A stretch of DNA of 64,000 nucleotides from Xanthomonas cassavae CFBP 4642 (GCF_000454545.1 NZ_CM002139.1:2896032-2960031); one strand, 5' to 3'. Positions 21,642 through 31,491 are shown, counted from the stretch's first letter. The notes: generated by a model not told the origin, from the letters alone. Numbers and translations are program-made.

Positions 21642-21995
21642 TCACTTGCCTGCCGTCAAATCCTCGGGCACCGGCTCATAGCCATTGCGCCGGCCGCTCA
21701 GCCAGCGTAGTTCCCGCTTGCCTTCACCGCGCAGATGCAGTTGCGCAAACACGCACAGCGGCCGCGCAAGATCGGCAGCTTTCAGCGGGCGCGGTTTGCT
21801 GGCGACTTCGAGAGTGAGAAAGTGCGCTTCATCGGGCGTGTCGGTATAGCTGCGTGCGATCAGGCAGGCCGCACCGTCGGTGAAGCGATAGAGGTCGTAC
21901 TCGTAGTAGTAGTCGTATGCGCCGGACGCATCCGGCTCACTGCAATCGACATGACGGGTGCGCTCCACTTGTATTGGAACGCTCCCCTCGCGCAT
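21642..21995 (-). CDS. Conserved protein of unknown function downstream of sspB
   Basis: The 117-residue soluble protein contains an unusual Tyr-rich run (AYDYYYEYDLYRF, about 26-38) followed by ACLIARSYTDTPDEAHFL, the segment KPRPLKAADLARPL, and a charged tail. It starts 10 bases after the sspB stop and is probably the last gene of the sspA-sspB unit. I do not recognise a characterised family; the pattern suggests a small beta-rich domain. No signal peptide or metal-binding motif is visible. The start at MREGSVPIQ fits the spacing to sspB. Confidence 0.7.
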   Translation of the reverse strand: MREGSVPIQVERTRHVDCSEPDASGAYDYYYEYDLYRFTDGAACLIARSYTDTPDEAHFLTLEVASKPRPLKAADLARPLCVFAQLHLRGEGKRELRWLSGRRNGYEPVPEDLTAGK

Positions 21996-22005
21996 GTCGG
22001 CCGGC

Positions 22006-22446
22006 CTACTTGACCACGCGCAGATGCGGACGCTTGCCGCCACTGGGTGGCTCGTCCGGGGCCGGCGCACTTGGCGGCGGCGTGCCGGGATCCGGCGGCT
22101 CGCTGCTGGTACCAGGGATGTCGTCCGGCAACGCCATACCCTGCCCGGTCTCGCGCGCATACACCGCCAGCACGGCGGCCATCGGCACCATCACCGGGTG
22201 GCTTACGCCGCCGAAGCGCGCAGTGAAGCTGACGCTTTCGTTAACGACCTGCAGCCCGACCACGGCGCGCTCGGCGATATTCAAGACAACACGTCCGTCC
22301 TTGACGGCGCTGGCGGGCACCTGCACGCCAGGCAGCCCTGCGTCCACCAGGACGTGCGGCGTCATGCCGTTATCGTTGATCCATTCGACCAAGGCCCGCA
22401 GCAGGTACGGGCGATGGCTGGTCATGCGGGGGAAATCTTCGCTCAT
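22006..22446 (-). CDS. sspB: ClpXP protease specificity-enhancing factor SspB
   Basis: SspB binds ssrA-tagged proteins and tethers them to ClpX for degradation. The 146-residue product has the folded N-terminal domain (SHRPYLLRALVEWINDNGMTPHVLVDA, VLNIAERAVVGLQ, VSFTARFGGVSHPVMVPMAAVLAVYARETGQGM). A disordered Pro/Ser/Gly-rich linker follows, then the terminal RPHLRVVK tail that in E. coli docks on the ClpX zinc domain. It lies downstream of sspA on the same strand (78 bases), the standard arrangement. Confidence 0.95.
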   Translation of the reverse strand: MSEDFPRMTSHRPYLLRALVEWINDNGMTPHVLVDAGLPGVQVPASAVKDGRVVLNIAERAVVGLQVVNESVSFTARFGGVSHPVMVPMAAVLAVYARETGQGMALPDDIPGTSSEPPDPGTPPPSAPAPDEPPSGGKRPHLRVVK

Positions 22447-22524
22447 GGCGTCATTTTACCCGGACACGGCCCGCAGCGGCGGCCACGCAGTCGCAACACG
22501 GTCTGTTGGCATACAGCCGTCGCA

Positions 22525-23160
22525 TCAGCCCGGCAGGTCGCGCAGCTTTTTTTCCTGCTCGGTGAGGCTGCGAATGAAGCCAGGGTTGCGGAAGATCCGG
22601 TTGCCGTAGTCCTCGATCACCTTGCCGTCCTTGGGCAGGCCGATTTCCAATGCGTCCAGTCGCCAGATGATCGGCGCCATCGCGCAATCGGCCAGACTCA
22701 TTTCCGGGTTGAGGAAGAACTTGCTGGCCTTGAACAGCGGCACCGATGCGGTGAGCAGTTCCTTCAGACGCTTGCGGCCGGCTTCGGCCTGGGTCTTGTT
22801 GCCGAGCTGGATCGCCTGCACCTGCGGCACCCAATCGTGCTCGATGCGCAGCATCGCCAGACGCAGGCGCGCACGCGACAGCGGGTCGACCGGCATCAAC
22901 GGCGGATGCGGGTAGCGCTCGTCCAGGTATTCGCTGACCACCGATGCGGCGTACAGCACCAGGTCGCGCTCGACCAGGGTCGGCACCGAGTGATAGGGAT
23001 TGAGATCGATCAGATCTTCGGGGGGATTCTGCGGGTCGACCGGCACCAGGTCGTAGGTCACCCCTTTCGCCGCCAGCACCAGACGGACCCGGTGGCACAA
23101 CACGTCATCGTTGGACGAAAACAAGGTCAAGGTATTGCGCATACGCACACTCGTCGCCAT
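22525..23160 (-). CDS. sspA: Stringent starvation protein A (SspA)
   Basis: SspA is a glutathione-transferase-like protein without GST activity that associates with RNA polymerase and alters transcription under starvation and acid stress. The 211-residue product has a thioredoxin-like N-domain (LTLFSSNDDVLCHRVRLVLAAKGV, DLIDLNPYHSVPTLVERDLVLY, SVVSEYLDERYPHPPLMPVDP) and a helical C-domain (FFLNPEMSLADCAMAPIIWRLDALEIGLP). The PHPPLMP surface pocket, important in E. coli SspA, is present. It is followed by sspB. The start could be the ATG six codons downstream (MRNTLTLF). Confidence 0.94.
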   Translation of the reverse strand: MATSVRMRNTLTLFSSNDDVLCHRVRLVLAAKGVTYDLVPVDPQNPPEDLIDLNPYHSVPTLVERDLVLYAASVVSEYLDERYPHPPLMPVDPLSRARLRLAMLRIEHDWVPQVQAIQLGNKTQAEAGRKRLKELLTASVPLFKASKFFLNPEMSLADCAMAPIIWRLDALEIGLPKDGKVIEDYGNRIFRNPGFIRSLTEQEKKLRDLPG

Positions 23161-23856
23161 TCAAGGCTCTCCGACGACCGGAATCCGCCGGCCGCATCGG
23201 CGCGGCCGGCCCAACGCCGACCGTCACCACGGTCTATCGAGTGTGCAATCACGTCACGCAAAAGCCAAGAGTGATAGGGCTTATTCATGCTCGGACGGCG
23301 GATGCCGTTGCGGGATTGTCAGCGACACGTGGTGATGTGCGCCGTTTCCGCACACTGATGCATCCTTTGACACGCGATCGAGATGTCGACAGCTGCCGGC
23401 GCCGGCCATCGCGCAGCAGCAGCCAAAGTGACAGTGGCCGAACGGTTGACCTGGATGTCTCGGACGTGATCCGTGCCTGCAAGACCGCATTGCCATTGCA
23501 GGCGTACGGCCGGCTCATGCGCCGACCGCCACGTCAGTGCAGGGATACGCAGTTTCTCAGGGTCTGGCGCGCCGCTACCGCCGGACGGTTGATGCTGCGT
23601 CCATGCTGATGCAGGCCAGCCTTGGCCTGACGATCTCCGCATCCCGGGCTGCCTGCATGGCATGCGGGCGGGATCCGCGCAGCAAGGTGCACATGTCATC
23701 TCTCGGTGTTCTCGCACCAAGAGCGATCGGCCGGTTGCACGCATGCCTGATGGCAACCCTCGCACACCCCTCTCCCGAGGGACGAGAGGCTGGCATATCC
23801 GGCGTCGGGCGTGAAGTCTGCTGCGCTACATGCATTGATCGGGCCCTGCGTCCCGA
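23161..23856. other. Intergenic region between petC and sspA
   Basis: 696 bases upstream of sspA and downstream of petC, both on the minus strand. Open frames here have skewed composition and no recognisable domain. It should contain the sspA promoter, but no clear consensus was found. A small interrupted palindrome (CCTCTCCCGAGGGACGAGAGG, near 23769-23789) is the only hairpin noted downstream of petC; it has no T-tract. Confidence 0.45.
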
Positions 23857-24615
23857 TCAGTGCACGTCCTTCCAGTATTCCTTCTTCAGCAGGTAGGCAA
23901 TGAAGGTGAGCAACGCCAGGAACAGCACCACCCACACGCCCAGGCTTTGCCGCTTCAGCGCAGCCGGTTCGCCGGCATACTCGAGGAAGTTGGCGATATC
24001 GCGCACCGTCTGGTCGAACTCCACCGGCGTCTGACGCCCCGGCTGCCCAAGCTTCAGGGCTTCCACCGGCTTGTCGCCGGTGGCCTTGTCGGCCGGGCCG
24101 AACTGCGCTTGTTGCAGGCCTTGCAACTCCCACAGCGGGTTGGGCATCGACGCGTTCGGGAACAGCTGGTTGTTCCAGCCCAGCGGACGGGTCTGATCCA
24201 GGTAGAACGACTTGAGGTAGGTATAGACCCAGTCGGTGCCACGCACGCGGGCGATCAAGGTCAGATCCGGCGGCGCCTTGCCGAACCACTTGGCCGCCGC
24301 ATCGTGCGGCATGGTGCCTTCGATATGCTCGCCGACCTTGGCGCCGGTGAAGTTGAGGTTGGTCATGACCTCCGCTTCGCTCAAGCCCAGGTCGCTGGCC
24401 ATGCGCGCATAGCGCAGGTATTTCAGCGAGTGGCAGCCGGAGCAGTAGTTCATGAACAACTGCGCGCCGCGTTGCAGCGATGCGCGGTCGCCCAGATCGT
24501 TGCCGGCCTGCTGCACCTTTCCGCCTTCGGCCGCGATTGCTCCCGCGGCCAGGATCAGGCCACACAGCAATGCGGCCACGCGCGACTTCCGTGACCTCAC
24601 GTTGGAATTAGTCAT
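23857..24615 (-). CDS. petC: Cytochrome c1 of the bc1 complex
   Basis: Cytochrome c1 accepts electrons from the Rieske protein and passes them to cytochrome c or terminal oxidases. The 252-residue product has a signal peptide (RVAALLCGLILAAGAIAAE, about 12-30) and the haem-binding CSGCH at 58-62. Further c1 features are YCSGCHSLKYLRYARMA, the PPDLTLIARVRG segment, and a C-terminal membrane anchor (LGVWVVLFLALLTFIAYLLKKEYWKDVH). The sixth ligand Met is likely in PNASMPNPLWELQG. It overlaps the end of petB by 8 bases and is the last gene of petABC. Confidence 0.96.
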   Translation of the reverse strand: MTNSNVRSRKSRVAALLCGLILAAGAIAAEGGKVQQAGNDLGDRASLQRGAQLFMNYCSGCHSLKYLRYARMASDLGLSEAEVMTNLNFTGAKVGEHIEGTMPHDAAAKWFGKAPPDLTLIARVRGTDWVYTYLKSFYLDQTRPLGWNNQLFPNASMPNPLWELQGLQQAQFGPADKATGDKPVEALKLGQPGRQTPVEFDQTVRDIANFLEYAGEPAALKRQSLGVWVVLFLALLTFIAYLLKKEYWKDVH

Positions 24616-25867
24616 GGGTGGTCACCCGCTCCGGCACCGGCTTGGTCTTGTCCAGCCGCGTCCACACCGGCATGGTGATGAAGAAGGCGAAGTACAGGAA
24701 GGTCAACACCCGCCCGACGTAGGTCTCGTGCGCGTCGGTGCCGGGGCCGGACCCGATCACGCCCAGCCACACGAAGCACACCACCAGCACGCCCAACGCC
24801 GCTTTCGAGATCCAGCCGCGATAGCGCACCGAGCGCACCTTGGCCCGATCCAACCACGGCACCAGGAACAGGATCGCGATCGCCGAGAACATCACCAGCA
24901 CACCACCGAGCTTGTTGGGCACCACGCGCAACATGGCGTAGTACGGCGTGTAGTACCACACCGGCTTGATGTGCTCAGGCGTCACCAACCGGTTGGCCTC
25001 GGTGAAGTTGTCATGCTCCAGGAACAGGCCACCGAAGGCCGGCGCGAAGAAGATGATGAAGGCTGCGATCAGCAACAGGAAGCCGACGCCCACCAGATCC
25101 TTGACCGTGTAATACGGATGGAACGGAATGCCATCGGCCGGCTTGTGTGCATCCCAGCGATTGCCCTTGGGGCCCTTCTTGATCTCCACGCCATCGGGAT
25201 TGTTGGAGCCCACTTCGTGCAGCGCGCCGATGTGCAGCACGATCAGCAGCAACAGCACCAGCGGCAGCGCGATCACATGCAGCGCAAAGAACCGGTTGAG
25301 CGTGGCATCGCCAGGCAAATAATCGCCCATGATCCATTCGGTCAGCCCGTTGCCGATCACCGGAATGGCACCGAACAGCGAGATGATCACCTTCGCGCCC
25401 CAGAACGACATCTGTCCCCAGGGCAGCACATAGCCCATGAAGGCTTCGGCCATCAGCACCAGGTAGATCAGCATGCCCAGGATCCACACCAGCTCGCGCG
25501 GCTTCTGGTAGCTGCCGTACATCAGGCCACGGAACATGTGCAGATACACCACGATGAAGAACAGCGAGGCGCCGGTGCTGTGCATGTAGCGAATCAGCCA
25601 GCCCCACTCCACGTCGCGCATGATGTATTCGATCGAGGCGAATGCATCGGCGGCGCTGGTCTTGTAATGCATCGTCAGGAAGATGCCGGTGACGATCTGG
25701 TTGACCAGCACCACGATGGCCAGCGAGCCGAAGTAGTACCAGAGGTTGAAGTTCTTCGGCGCGTAGTACTCGCTGATGTGCTTGCGGTACATGGGCATCA
25801 GCCCGGGCGCGCGTTCGTTGACCCACTCGAACACACCGTTGGCGGAACGGACCAGGATATTGCTCAT
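24608..25867 (-). CDS. petB: Cytochrome b of the bc1 complex
   Basis: Cytochrome b is the membrane core of complex III, holding two b haems and the quinol oxidation and reduction sites. The 419-residue product has about eight transmembrane helices. Recognisable segments include WYYFGSLAIVVLVNQIVTGIFLTMHY, HSTGASLFFIVVYLHMFRGLMYGSY, PWGQMSFWGAKVI and the Qo-site PEWYYTPYYAM-like KPVWYYTPYYAMLRVVPNKLGGV. The start at ATG 25867 overlaps the stop of petA, and the 3' end overlaps petC, so all three genes are translationally coupled. Confidence 0.96.
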   Translation of the reverse strand: MSNILVRSANGVFEWVNERAPGLMPMYRKHISEYYAPKNFNLWYYFGSLAIVVLVNQIVTGIFLTMHYKTSAADAFASIEYIMRDVEWGWLIRYMHSTGASLFFIVVYLHMFRGLMYGSYQKPRELVWILGMLIYLVLMAEAFMGYVLPWGQMSFWGAKVIISLFGAIPVIGNGLTEWIMGDYLPGDATLNRFFALHVIALPLVLLLLIVLHIGALHEVGSNNPDGVEIKKGPKGNRWDAHKPADGIPFHPYYTVKDLVGVGFLLLIAAFIIFFAPAFGGLFLEHDNFTEANRLVTPEHIKPVWYYTPYYAMLRVVPNKLGGVLVMFSAIAILFLVPWLDRAKVRSVRYRGWISKAALGVLVVCFVWLGVIGSGPGTDAHETYVGRVLTFLYFAFFITMPVWTRLDKTKPVPERVTTHD

Positions 25868-26511
25868 CACGCAGCCCCCGTGCTGTTGGCCGACTTGCCG
25901 GCAGCGTCCGGATCGACGCCGATCACCAGGGTGTTGTCGTCGACATAATGGTGTGGGGGCACCAGCAGATTGATCGGGGCGGGCACGCCATCGAAGACGC
26001 GGCCGGACATGTCGAAGCGCGACTTGTGGCAGGGGCAGAAATAGCCGCCTTTCCACTGCGGGTCGTAGGGCTCGGGCCGGATCTCGGCCACCATTTCCGG
26101 CGAGCAGCCCAGATGCGTGCACAGCCCGACCAGCACCGAGATATCGGATTTGATCGAGCGGTACTCGGGGTTCTTCAGTACATACTCGGGCTGCTGATCC
26201 TTGTTCTCGGACTTGGGGTCCTTGAGCCGATCGTCCAGGGAGGGCAATGCATCGAGCATCGCCTTGGAGCGCTTGACGATCCAGATGGGCTGACCGCGCC
26301 ATTCCAGAACCAGGCGTTGTCCTTCCTGCAAGGCGCTGATGTCGGCAGTCACCGGGGCGCCGGCCAGTTTGGCCCGTGCACTGGGATTCCACGACTTCAC
26401 GAACGGAACTGCAACAAATCCTGCTCCGACCGCACCGACCACGGCCGTTGTCGCGGTCAAAAACCGGCGACGCCCGGTATCGGCAGGTGCGTTAACCCCA
26501 TCGTTGGCCAT
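25867..26511 (-). CDS. petA: Rieske iron-sulfur subunit of the bc1 complex
   Basis: The Rieske protein takes the first electron from quinol and moves it to cytochrome c1. The 214-residue product has a Tat-type N-terminus with RRRFLTATTAVVGAVGAGFVAVPFV (about 14-38), which serves as signal and anchor. Cluster ligands lie in CTHLGC (131-136) and CPCHKSRFD (159-167): C131, H133, C159 and H162 bind 2Fe-2S, and C136 and C161 form the disulfide. It is the first gene of petABC. The start ATG directly precedes the Tat segment. Confidence 0.96.
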   Translation of the reverse strand: MANDGVNAPADTGRRRFLTATTAVVGAVGAGFVAVPFVKSWNPSARAKLAGAPVTADISALQEGQRLVLEWRGQPIWIVKRSKAMLDALPSLDDRLKDPKSENKDQQPEYVLKNPEYRSIKSDISVLVGLCTHLGCSPEMVAEIRPEPYDPQWKGGYFCPCHKSRFDMSGRVFDGVPAPINLLVPPHHYVDDNTLVIGVDPDAAGKSANSTGAA

Positions 26512-26878
26512 CCGGCTCTCCGATCTTGATTAGGTAGCGTGAGGCTGCCAACGGCTGGCGGGGGGTCCAGCCGCGATGAATCGACCGCAGTGTAGCGGAA
26601 CGCTTAATGCACAGACAATGCAATGTACGCAGTCGGAGCCATGCGATGCAATGGCCGCTGCGCAAGGTCGCTGTTCGTTATGCATGCGCGGCAGGATACG
26701 TGCCTGCATGGCTGTGACGCAGTGCGCGGCACCGGCGCGTTGCGACAGCGGACATGACGCGGCGTTGCATCGTCCCTGCGTGTGCCGCAGCGGCGATCGC
26801 GCGGTGCGCGATCGCAACACCCAGGTAACGATCACGGCACGCCTGTCTGCACCGCGCGATGGGCGCGCAGTCGGATGC
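26512..26878. other. Intergenic region with a perfect GATCGC palindrome
   Basis: 367 bases upstream of petA and downstream of a lytic transglycosylase gene. It holds a perfect 10-bp inverted repeat GCGATCGCGC / GCGCGATCGC (26793-26802 and 26806-26815) with a 3-base loop, possibly a transcript end for the transglycosylase gene. No gene is supported. Confidence 0.5.
26793..26815. repeat. Perfect inverted repeat, possible terminator hairpin
   Basis: Ten-base arms with a GGT loop. It lies about 64 bases past the stop codon of the transglycosylase gene on the minus strand. There is no T-run, so factor-dependent ending or a protein site is equally possible. Confidence 0.4.
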
Positions 26879-27859
26879 TCAGTTGGCAGTGGCGGTCTGT
26901 CCGCGATAGCGCCCTGCCAGCAGGCCGACGCGTTGCACGTAGCGCTGGGTTTCGCTGTACGGCGGCACACCACCGTACCGGTCTACCGCACCTTCGCCGG
27001 CGTTGTAGCCGGCCGCGGCCAGGGTCAGGTCGCCATTGAACCGCTTCAGCAACCACGACAGATATTGCACGCCGCCGCGAATATTTTGCGATGCATCATA
27101 GGCATCGCTGACCCCGAAGCGCCGGGCGGTTCCCGGCATCAACTGCATCAGCCCCTGCGCGCCGGCGCGGCTGAGCGCCAGCGGGTTATAGGCCGACTCG
27201 GCATGAATGATGGCGCGCACGATCGCTTCTTCCACGCCGAACTCGCGCGCCGCCGAAGCGATCTCCTGCTGGTAGGCAGCCGTGTTGAGCCGGATCGCAC
27301 CGAAATTGACCCCCGGCTTGGCACCGCAGGCGTAGCAGGTCTCGATGAAGCTGTAGTGGATGGTGCGCAGGCCCTCGATGCTGGCGACCTGGCGTGGGCG
27401 AGCGCTGGTGTAATGGCGCACGCCGTCCTTCATATAAGAGTAGACCTGCCCGCTGACCACCCGGCGCGGATTGACCGCCACCGGCGCAGCGGCAGGCGCG
27501 ATGGAATTGGCGCTCTCGGCAGCCGGCAACGTGCGCTGCACCGATGGCGCAGCGGTCTCGGCCGTGCGTCGGGGCTGGCTGATGATGGTGGCAGGCGCGC
27601 CACTGTCGATGTTGGCGACCGGACGCGCCGCTGCCTGCGACAGCGCCGGCGCCGGGCCCACAGGCGTGGCGTGCGCTCGCCGGACCGACCGATCGGGCGT
27701 GTAGCTGCTGATGACGCTGCAGGTGGCGCCGTTCTGGCGCTTGCTGAGATAGCTGGTGATGCCGTCGCCGCTGACGCACTTGTACAGCGTGCCGGCGCTG
27801 GCCGGCGCAACCGACAACGTGACAAGCAACAGCCCCAGCAATCTTGACATCCCCTTCAT
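26879..27859 (-). CDS. Lytic transglycosylase (SLT domain) with DUF4124-like N-terminus
   Basis: It cleaves peptidoglycan to 1,6-anhydro-muropeptides in the periplasm. The 326-residue protein has a signal peptide (LLGLLLVTLSVAPASAG) and a DUF4124-like segment (TLYKCVSGDGITSYLSKRQNGATC). An Ala/Pro/Arg-rich linker to about 135 is followed by the SLT domain. Catalytic Glu221 lies in IIHAESAYNP, with GLMQLMPGTARRFGV, GGVQYLSWLL and AAGYNAGEGAVDRYGG after it. Two ATGs (27859, 27850) are possible; the second, MSRLLGLLL, is preceded by AAGGGG but too closely. It is a family-1 type enzyme; its substrate preference is not visible. Confidence 0.9.
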   Translation of the reverse strand: MKGMSRLLGLLLVTLSVAPASAGTLYKCVSGDGITSYLSKRQNGATCSVISSYTPDRSVRRAHATPVGPAPALSQAAARPVANIDSGAPATIISQPRRTAETAAPSVQRTLPAAESANSIAPAAAPVAVNPRRVVSGQVYSYMKDGVRHYTSARPRQVASIEGLRTIHYSFIETCYACGAKPGVNFGAIRLNTAAYQQEIASAAREFGVEEAIVRAIIHAESAYNPLALSRAGAQGLMQLMPGTARRFGVSDAYDASQNIRGGVQYLSWLLKRFNGDLTLAAAGYNAGEGAVDRYGGVPPYSETQRYVQRVGLLAGRYRGQTATAN

Positions 27860-27908
27860 GCGGCGGAGTGTCCCAGCTTGCCCGGGGCTTGCCAAGAGGC
27901 CGCGCCAC

Positions 27909-28874
27909 TCAGGCCGACGGCCGGTCCAGTCGCGCCCGCAAGCTGTCCAGGGCAGTGAGCAACGGCATGCGCATCCCGGGCGGTGCGATCGCCTCGAATG
28001 GAATCTCCAGCACCAGCAGGTTGGCCACCAGCGTCGGCATGCTCGGGGCGCCCAGCCCCAGCCAGCAATGCCCCGCCCCGTCGGCTTCCAGTGCACCCAG
28101 CCACGGCGGGATCTGCGCGGCCAGCGTTGCCAGCGATCCGGGCAGGCGGACCCGTACACGGCACGGAAACGGTGCCTCGCCGATGGCCTTGCGCAGCAGC
28201 TGGAGCGGTTCCTCGGGCAGCGCGCGCGCGGCGAACTGCGCACCGGTCGGCAATGCCTGATCGATGCGGTCCGCGCGCAGTGTCCGCCAGTCCTGGCGTT
28301 CGCAGTCCCAGCCCAGCAGGTACCAGCGCCGCCCGTAGTTGACCAGCAGCGCCGGCTCCACGCAGCGGATGATGGCCTCGCCGGAGTGGCGCCGGTAGTG
28401 CAGCCGCAACGTGGTGCGGTCGCGGCATGCGCCGGCCAGTTGCGCCAGCACCGCCGCGTCCACCAGGCTGTTGGCTTCGCCCAGCGGCAGGCTGGCCATG
28501 GCGGCGTGCGCGGCACTGGCACGCTGGCCACTGCGCCGCGGCAGCAGCGGATCGAGCTTGGCCAACACGCGGGTGGCAGCCGCGTCCATGCCTCGGATGG
28601 CCGGGGCGACCGCGCGCAAGGCGATTGCCACGGTCAACGCTTGGTCTTCCTCGAACAACAGCGGCAAGGCGGCCGCGCCCTGCCCCAGCCGGTATCTGCC
28701 CCCGCTACCCGGCGCCGCATGCACCGGGTAGCCCAGCCCGCGCAGGCGATCGATGTCGCGGCGCAGGCTGCGCGGGTGCACTTCTAGACGCTTGGCCAGG
28801 GCAGCACCCGGCCAGCGCCGCCCACCTTGCAGCAGGGACAGCAGTCGTAGCAGACGGGCAGCGGTCGAGGCCAT
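27909..28874 (-). CDS. WYL-domain transcriptional regulator (YafY/DeoR-type HTH)
   Basis: The 321-residue protein has an N-terminal winged helix (AARLLRLLSLLQGGRRWPGAALAKRLEVHPRSLRRDIDRLRGLGYPV, about 4-50), a linker helix region, and a WYL domain (TTLRLHYRRHSGEAIIRCVEPALLVNYGRRWYLLGWDCERQDWRTLRADRI). WYL domains often sense nucleotides or nucleic acids. It is transcribed away from the glutathione-transferase gene at 28980 with 105 bases between starts; it most likely controls that gene and itself. The start at MASTAARLL is chosen over an upstream in-frame ATG because it begins the HTH. Confidence 0.88.
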   Translation of the reverse strand: MASTAARLLRLLSLLQGGRRWPGAALAKRLEVHPRSLRRDIDRLRGLGYPVHAAPGSGGRYRLGQGAAALPLLFEEDQALTVAIALRAVAPAIRGMDAAATRVLAKLDPLLPRRSGQRASAAHAAMASLPLGEANSLVDAAVLAQLAGACRDRTTLRLHYRRHSGEAIIRCVEPALLVNYGRRWYLLGWDCERQDWRTLRADRIDQALPTGAQFAARALPEEPLQLLRKAIGEAPFPCRVRVRLPGSLATLAAQIPPWLGALEADGAGHCWLGLGAPSMPTLVANLLVLEIPFEAIAPPGMRMPLLTALDSLRARLDRPSA

Positions 28875-28979
28875 GGACAAACGGTATTGCGGACAGAAAC
28901 TGTCCGCAAGCATTCCGTAGCATCGTCATATCAGCCAGCGCTGATCGACCACCCCGACCCGCAATCCAAGGAGATCGCA

Positions 28980-29621
28980 ATGTCAGACGACCGCCACATC
29001 ACCCTGTTCCACAATTCCCGCTCACGCTCGCGCGGCGTGCTGGTGCTGCTGGAAGAACTGGGCGCCAGTTACAGCCTGCAGCGCATCGACCTGGAACAGG
29101 AGCAGCAGCGCACGCCGGAATTCCTGGCGATCAACCCGATGGGCAAGATCCCGACCATTGTCCATGGCACCAGCGTGGTCACCGAGCAGGGAGCCATCTA
29201 CCAGTACCTGGCCGAGTTGTATCCGGAAGCCGGCCTGTCGCCGGCGCCGGGCGACGCCGACCGGGGCGCCTACCTGCGCTGGCTGGCGTTCTACGGTTCG
29301 GCCTTCGAGCCGGCGATCATCGACCTTGCGCTCAAGCGCGAGGCGCCACCGCGCTCGCTTTCGCCCTACGCCGACGCCGCCACCGTGCTGGCGGTGGTCG
29401 ATGCGCAGCTGGCCAAGGGCGATTACCTGCTGGGTGCACGCTGCAGTGCGGCCGACGTGCTCTGGGGCGGCGCCCTGGCATGGATGGTGGAATTCGGCCT
29501 GATCGATCCACCGGGCCCGACCCACGCCTACATCGCCCGGATGGCCGCGCGCCCGGCGGTGGCGCGTGCCGAGGCAGTCGACCACCCCGCCGGTGCGGAC
29601 GCTGCCGGCACAAGCGGGTAA
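28980..29621 (+). CDS. Glutathione S-transferase family protein
   Basis: The 213-residue protein has a thioredoxin-like N-domain ([32 protein letters not shown]) with Ser or Arg near the position of the catalytic residue. It continues with [36 protein letters not shown], including the cis-Pro and the glutathione-binding EQGAI. The C-domain has a helical bundle ending in [18 protein letters not shown]. It probably conjugates or reduces electrophiles in the cytoplasm. It diverges from the WYL regulator. miaB starts 41 bases after its stop. The substrate is unknown. Confidence 0.9.
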   Translation: MSDDRHITLFHNSRSRSRGVLVLLEELGASYSLQRIDLEQEQQRTPEFLAINPMGKIPTIVHGTSVVTEQGAIYQYLAELYPEAGLSPAPGDADRGAYLRWLAFYGSAFEPAIIDLALKREAPPRSLSPYADAATVLAVVDAQLAKGDYLLGARCSAADVLWGGALAWMVEFGLIDPPGPTHAYIARMAARPAVARAEAVDHPAGADAAGTSG

Positions 29622-29661
29622 ACTGCGCGGCTTCGTTCACCACCCGCCTGGAATAAGCGCC

Positions 29662-31116
29662 ATGCCCGGGACATCCGTTTCCGACCTGTCCACGGCCACC
29701 GCCGTGGACGCTCCCGCCCTCGTGCCGTTGCCGGTCGTCCGCCCGGCAGCGCCTGCCGTGGTGCGCGGCAAGCTGTACATCAAGACCCACGGTTGCCAGA
29801 TGAACGAGTACGACTCGGCCAAGATGGCCGACGTGCTCGCCGCCTCCGAGGGCCTGGAGCTGACCGACACCCCCGAAGACGCCGACGTGGTGCTGGTCAA
29901 TACCTGTTCCATCCGCGAAAAGGCGCAGGAGAAGGTGTTCAGCCAGCTGGGGCGCTGGAAGGCGCTGAAAGCCGGCGGCAAGCCGGTGATCATCGGCGTG
30001 GGGGGCTGCGTGGCCTCGCAGGAAGGCGAAGCGATCGTCAAGCGCGCACCCCACGTGGACCTGGTGTTCGGGCCGCAGACCCTGCACCGGCTACCGGAAC
30101 TGATCCGCGCCCGGCGCGAGTCGGGCAAGTCGCAGGTGGACATCAGCTTCCCGGAGATCGAGAAGTTCGACCGCCTGCCCGAGCCGCGTGCCGAAGGCCC
30201 GTCGGCGTTCGTGTCGATCATGGAAGGCTGCTCCAAGTACTGCTCGTTCTGCGTGGTGCCCTACACCCGTGGCGAAGAAGTCAGCCGCCCGTTCGAGGAC
30301 GTACTGGTGGAGGTGGCGCAGCTCGCGGCGCAAGGCGTGCGCGAGATCAACCTGCTTGGCCAGAACGTCAACGCCTATCGCGGCGCGTATGGCGCCGATG
30401 CGGGCGAGGCGGTGCAGTACGCCGATCTGGGGCTGCTGATTCGCACCATTGCGCAGATCGAAGGCGTCGGCCGCATCCGTTTCACCACCTCGCACCCGCT
30501 GGAGTTTTCCGACTCGCTGGTGGATGCGTATCGCGACGTGCCGCAGCTGGCCAACTACCTGCATCTGCCGGTGCAGGCCGGCAGCGACCGCATCCTGTCG
30601 GCGATGAAGCGCGGCTACACCGCGCTGGAATTCAAATCCAAGATCCGCAAGCTGCGCGCGGTGCGCCCGGATATCTCGATCAGCTCGGACTTCATCGTCG
30701 GCTTTCCCGGCGAGACCGAGGCGGACTTCGAAAAGACCATGAAGCTGATCGAGGACGTCGGCTTCGACCAGAGCTTTTCGTTCGTGTATTCACGCCGTCC
30801 CGGCACCCCGGCCTCGGATCTGCACGACGACACCCCCGAAGCGGTCAAGCAGGCACGCCTGGCAAGATTGCAGGCGCAGATCAGCGCGCACGCGGCCGGC
30901 ATTTCGCAATCCATGGTCGGCAGCGTGCAGCGCGTGCTGGTGGAAGGCCCGTCGCGGCGCGACCCGAACGAGTTGACCGGCAAGAGCGAGAACATGCGCC
31001 CGGTGAACTTCCCGGGCCATCCGCGGCTGATCGGCCAGTTCGTCGATGTGCTGATTACCGAGGCGATGAGCAATTCGCTGCGCGGACGCATCCAGTTGGA
31101 CGATAGCGCGGGCTGA
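29662..31116 (+). CDS. miaB: tRNA-2-methylthio-N6-dimethylallyladenosine synthase MiaB
   Basis: MiaB is a radical-SAM enzyme that adds a methylthio group to i6A37 of tRNAs. The 484-residue product has the N-terminal methylthiotransferase domain with cluster cysteines C45, C82 and C116 ([25 protein letters not shown]). The radical-[18 protein letters not shown] motif has C190, C194 and C197. A TRAM domain sits at the C-terminus (GRIQLDD ending). The ATG at 29662 gives a ~30-residue Pro/Val-rich leader before [11 protein letters not shown], slightly longer than in E. coli; an alternative start is not evident. Confidence 0.96.
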   Translation: MPGTSVSDLSTATAVDAPALVPLPVVRPAAPAVVRGKLYIKTHGCQMNEYDSAKMADVLAASEGLELTDTPEDADVVLVNTCSIREKAQEKVFSQLGRWKALKAGGKPVIIGVGGCVASQEGEAIVKRAPHVDLVFGPQTLHRLPELIRARRESGKSQVDISFPEIEKFDRLPEPRAEGPSAFVSIMEGCSKYCSFCVVPYTRGEEVSRPFEDVLVEVAQLAAQGVREINLLGQNVNAYRGAYGADAGEAVQYADLGLLIRTIAQIEGVGRIRFTTSHPLEFSDSLVDAYRDVPQLANYLHLPVQAGSDRILSAMKRGYTALEFKSKIRKLRAVRPDISISSDFIVGFPGETEADFEKTMKLIEDVGFDQSFSFVYSRRPGTPASDLHDDTPEAVKQARLARLQAQISAHAAGISQSMVGSVQRVLVEGPSRRDPNELTGKSENMRPVNFPGHPRLIGQFVDVLITEAMSNSLRGRIQLDDSAG

Positions 31117-31140
31117 TGCCGGTGCTGACGCTGCGTGGTC

Positions 31141-31159
31141 GATGCCGTGATGCGGCATC
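31141..31159 (+). terminator. Weak hairpin downstream of miaB
   Basis: GATGCCG (31141-31147) pairs with CGGCATC (31153-31159) across a 5-base loop, 25 bases after the miaB stop. Lacking a T-run, it may only be part of a factor-dependent end. Confidence 0.3.
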
Positions 31160-31491
31160 GGCTGCAGGCCGCGCCGATCGATTGCACTGGATGCAGCCAG
31201 CTGACGCGGGTCCCGGCCTGCGTTGATACCGAACCCATTCTGAGTGCAGTGCGGAGCGCGCAAGGCGCTCCGTTGCCTGCGCTTGCGTCACTGCAACGGT
31301 GAGTGTCGCGTTGCGCGCGATTCGGATGCATCGACCAGCTGGCGGTGAGCTCACCCGGTTGTACGGCCATCTGCATGCCCAGGCCCCTCGCACAACCATC
31401 ACAGCGGCACAGGCGCTTGGAGCGATTCCGGGCACTGGTGAAGATTTCACCAGCAAACCGCCATGCCTTGTGACAGAAGGCGCAGCGGCAC

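Noticed and set aside
23319..23765. 148-codon minus-strand frame between petC and sspA
   Set aside because: Cys/Pro/Arg-rich, no domain, no ribosome binding site; looks like random frame in GC-rich noncoding DNA.
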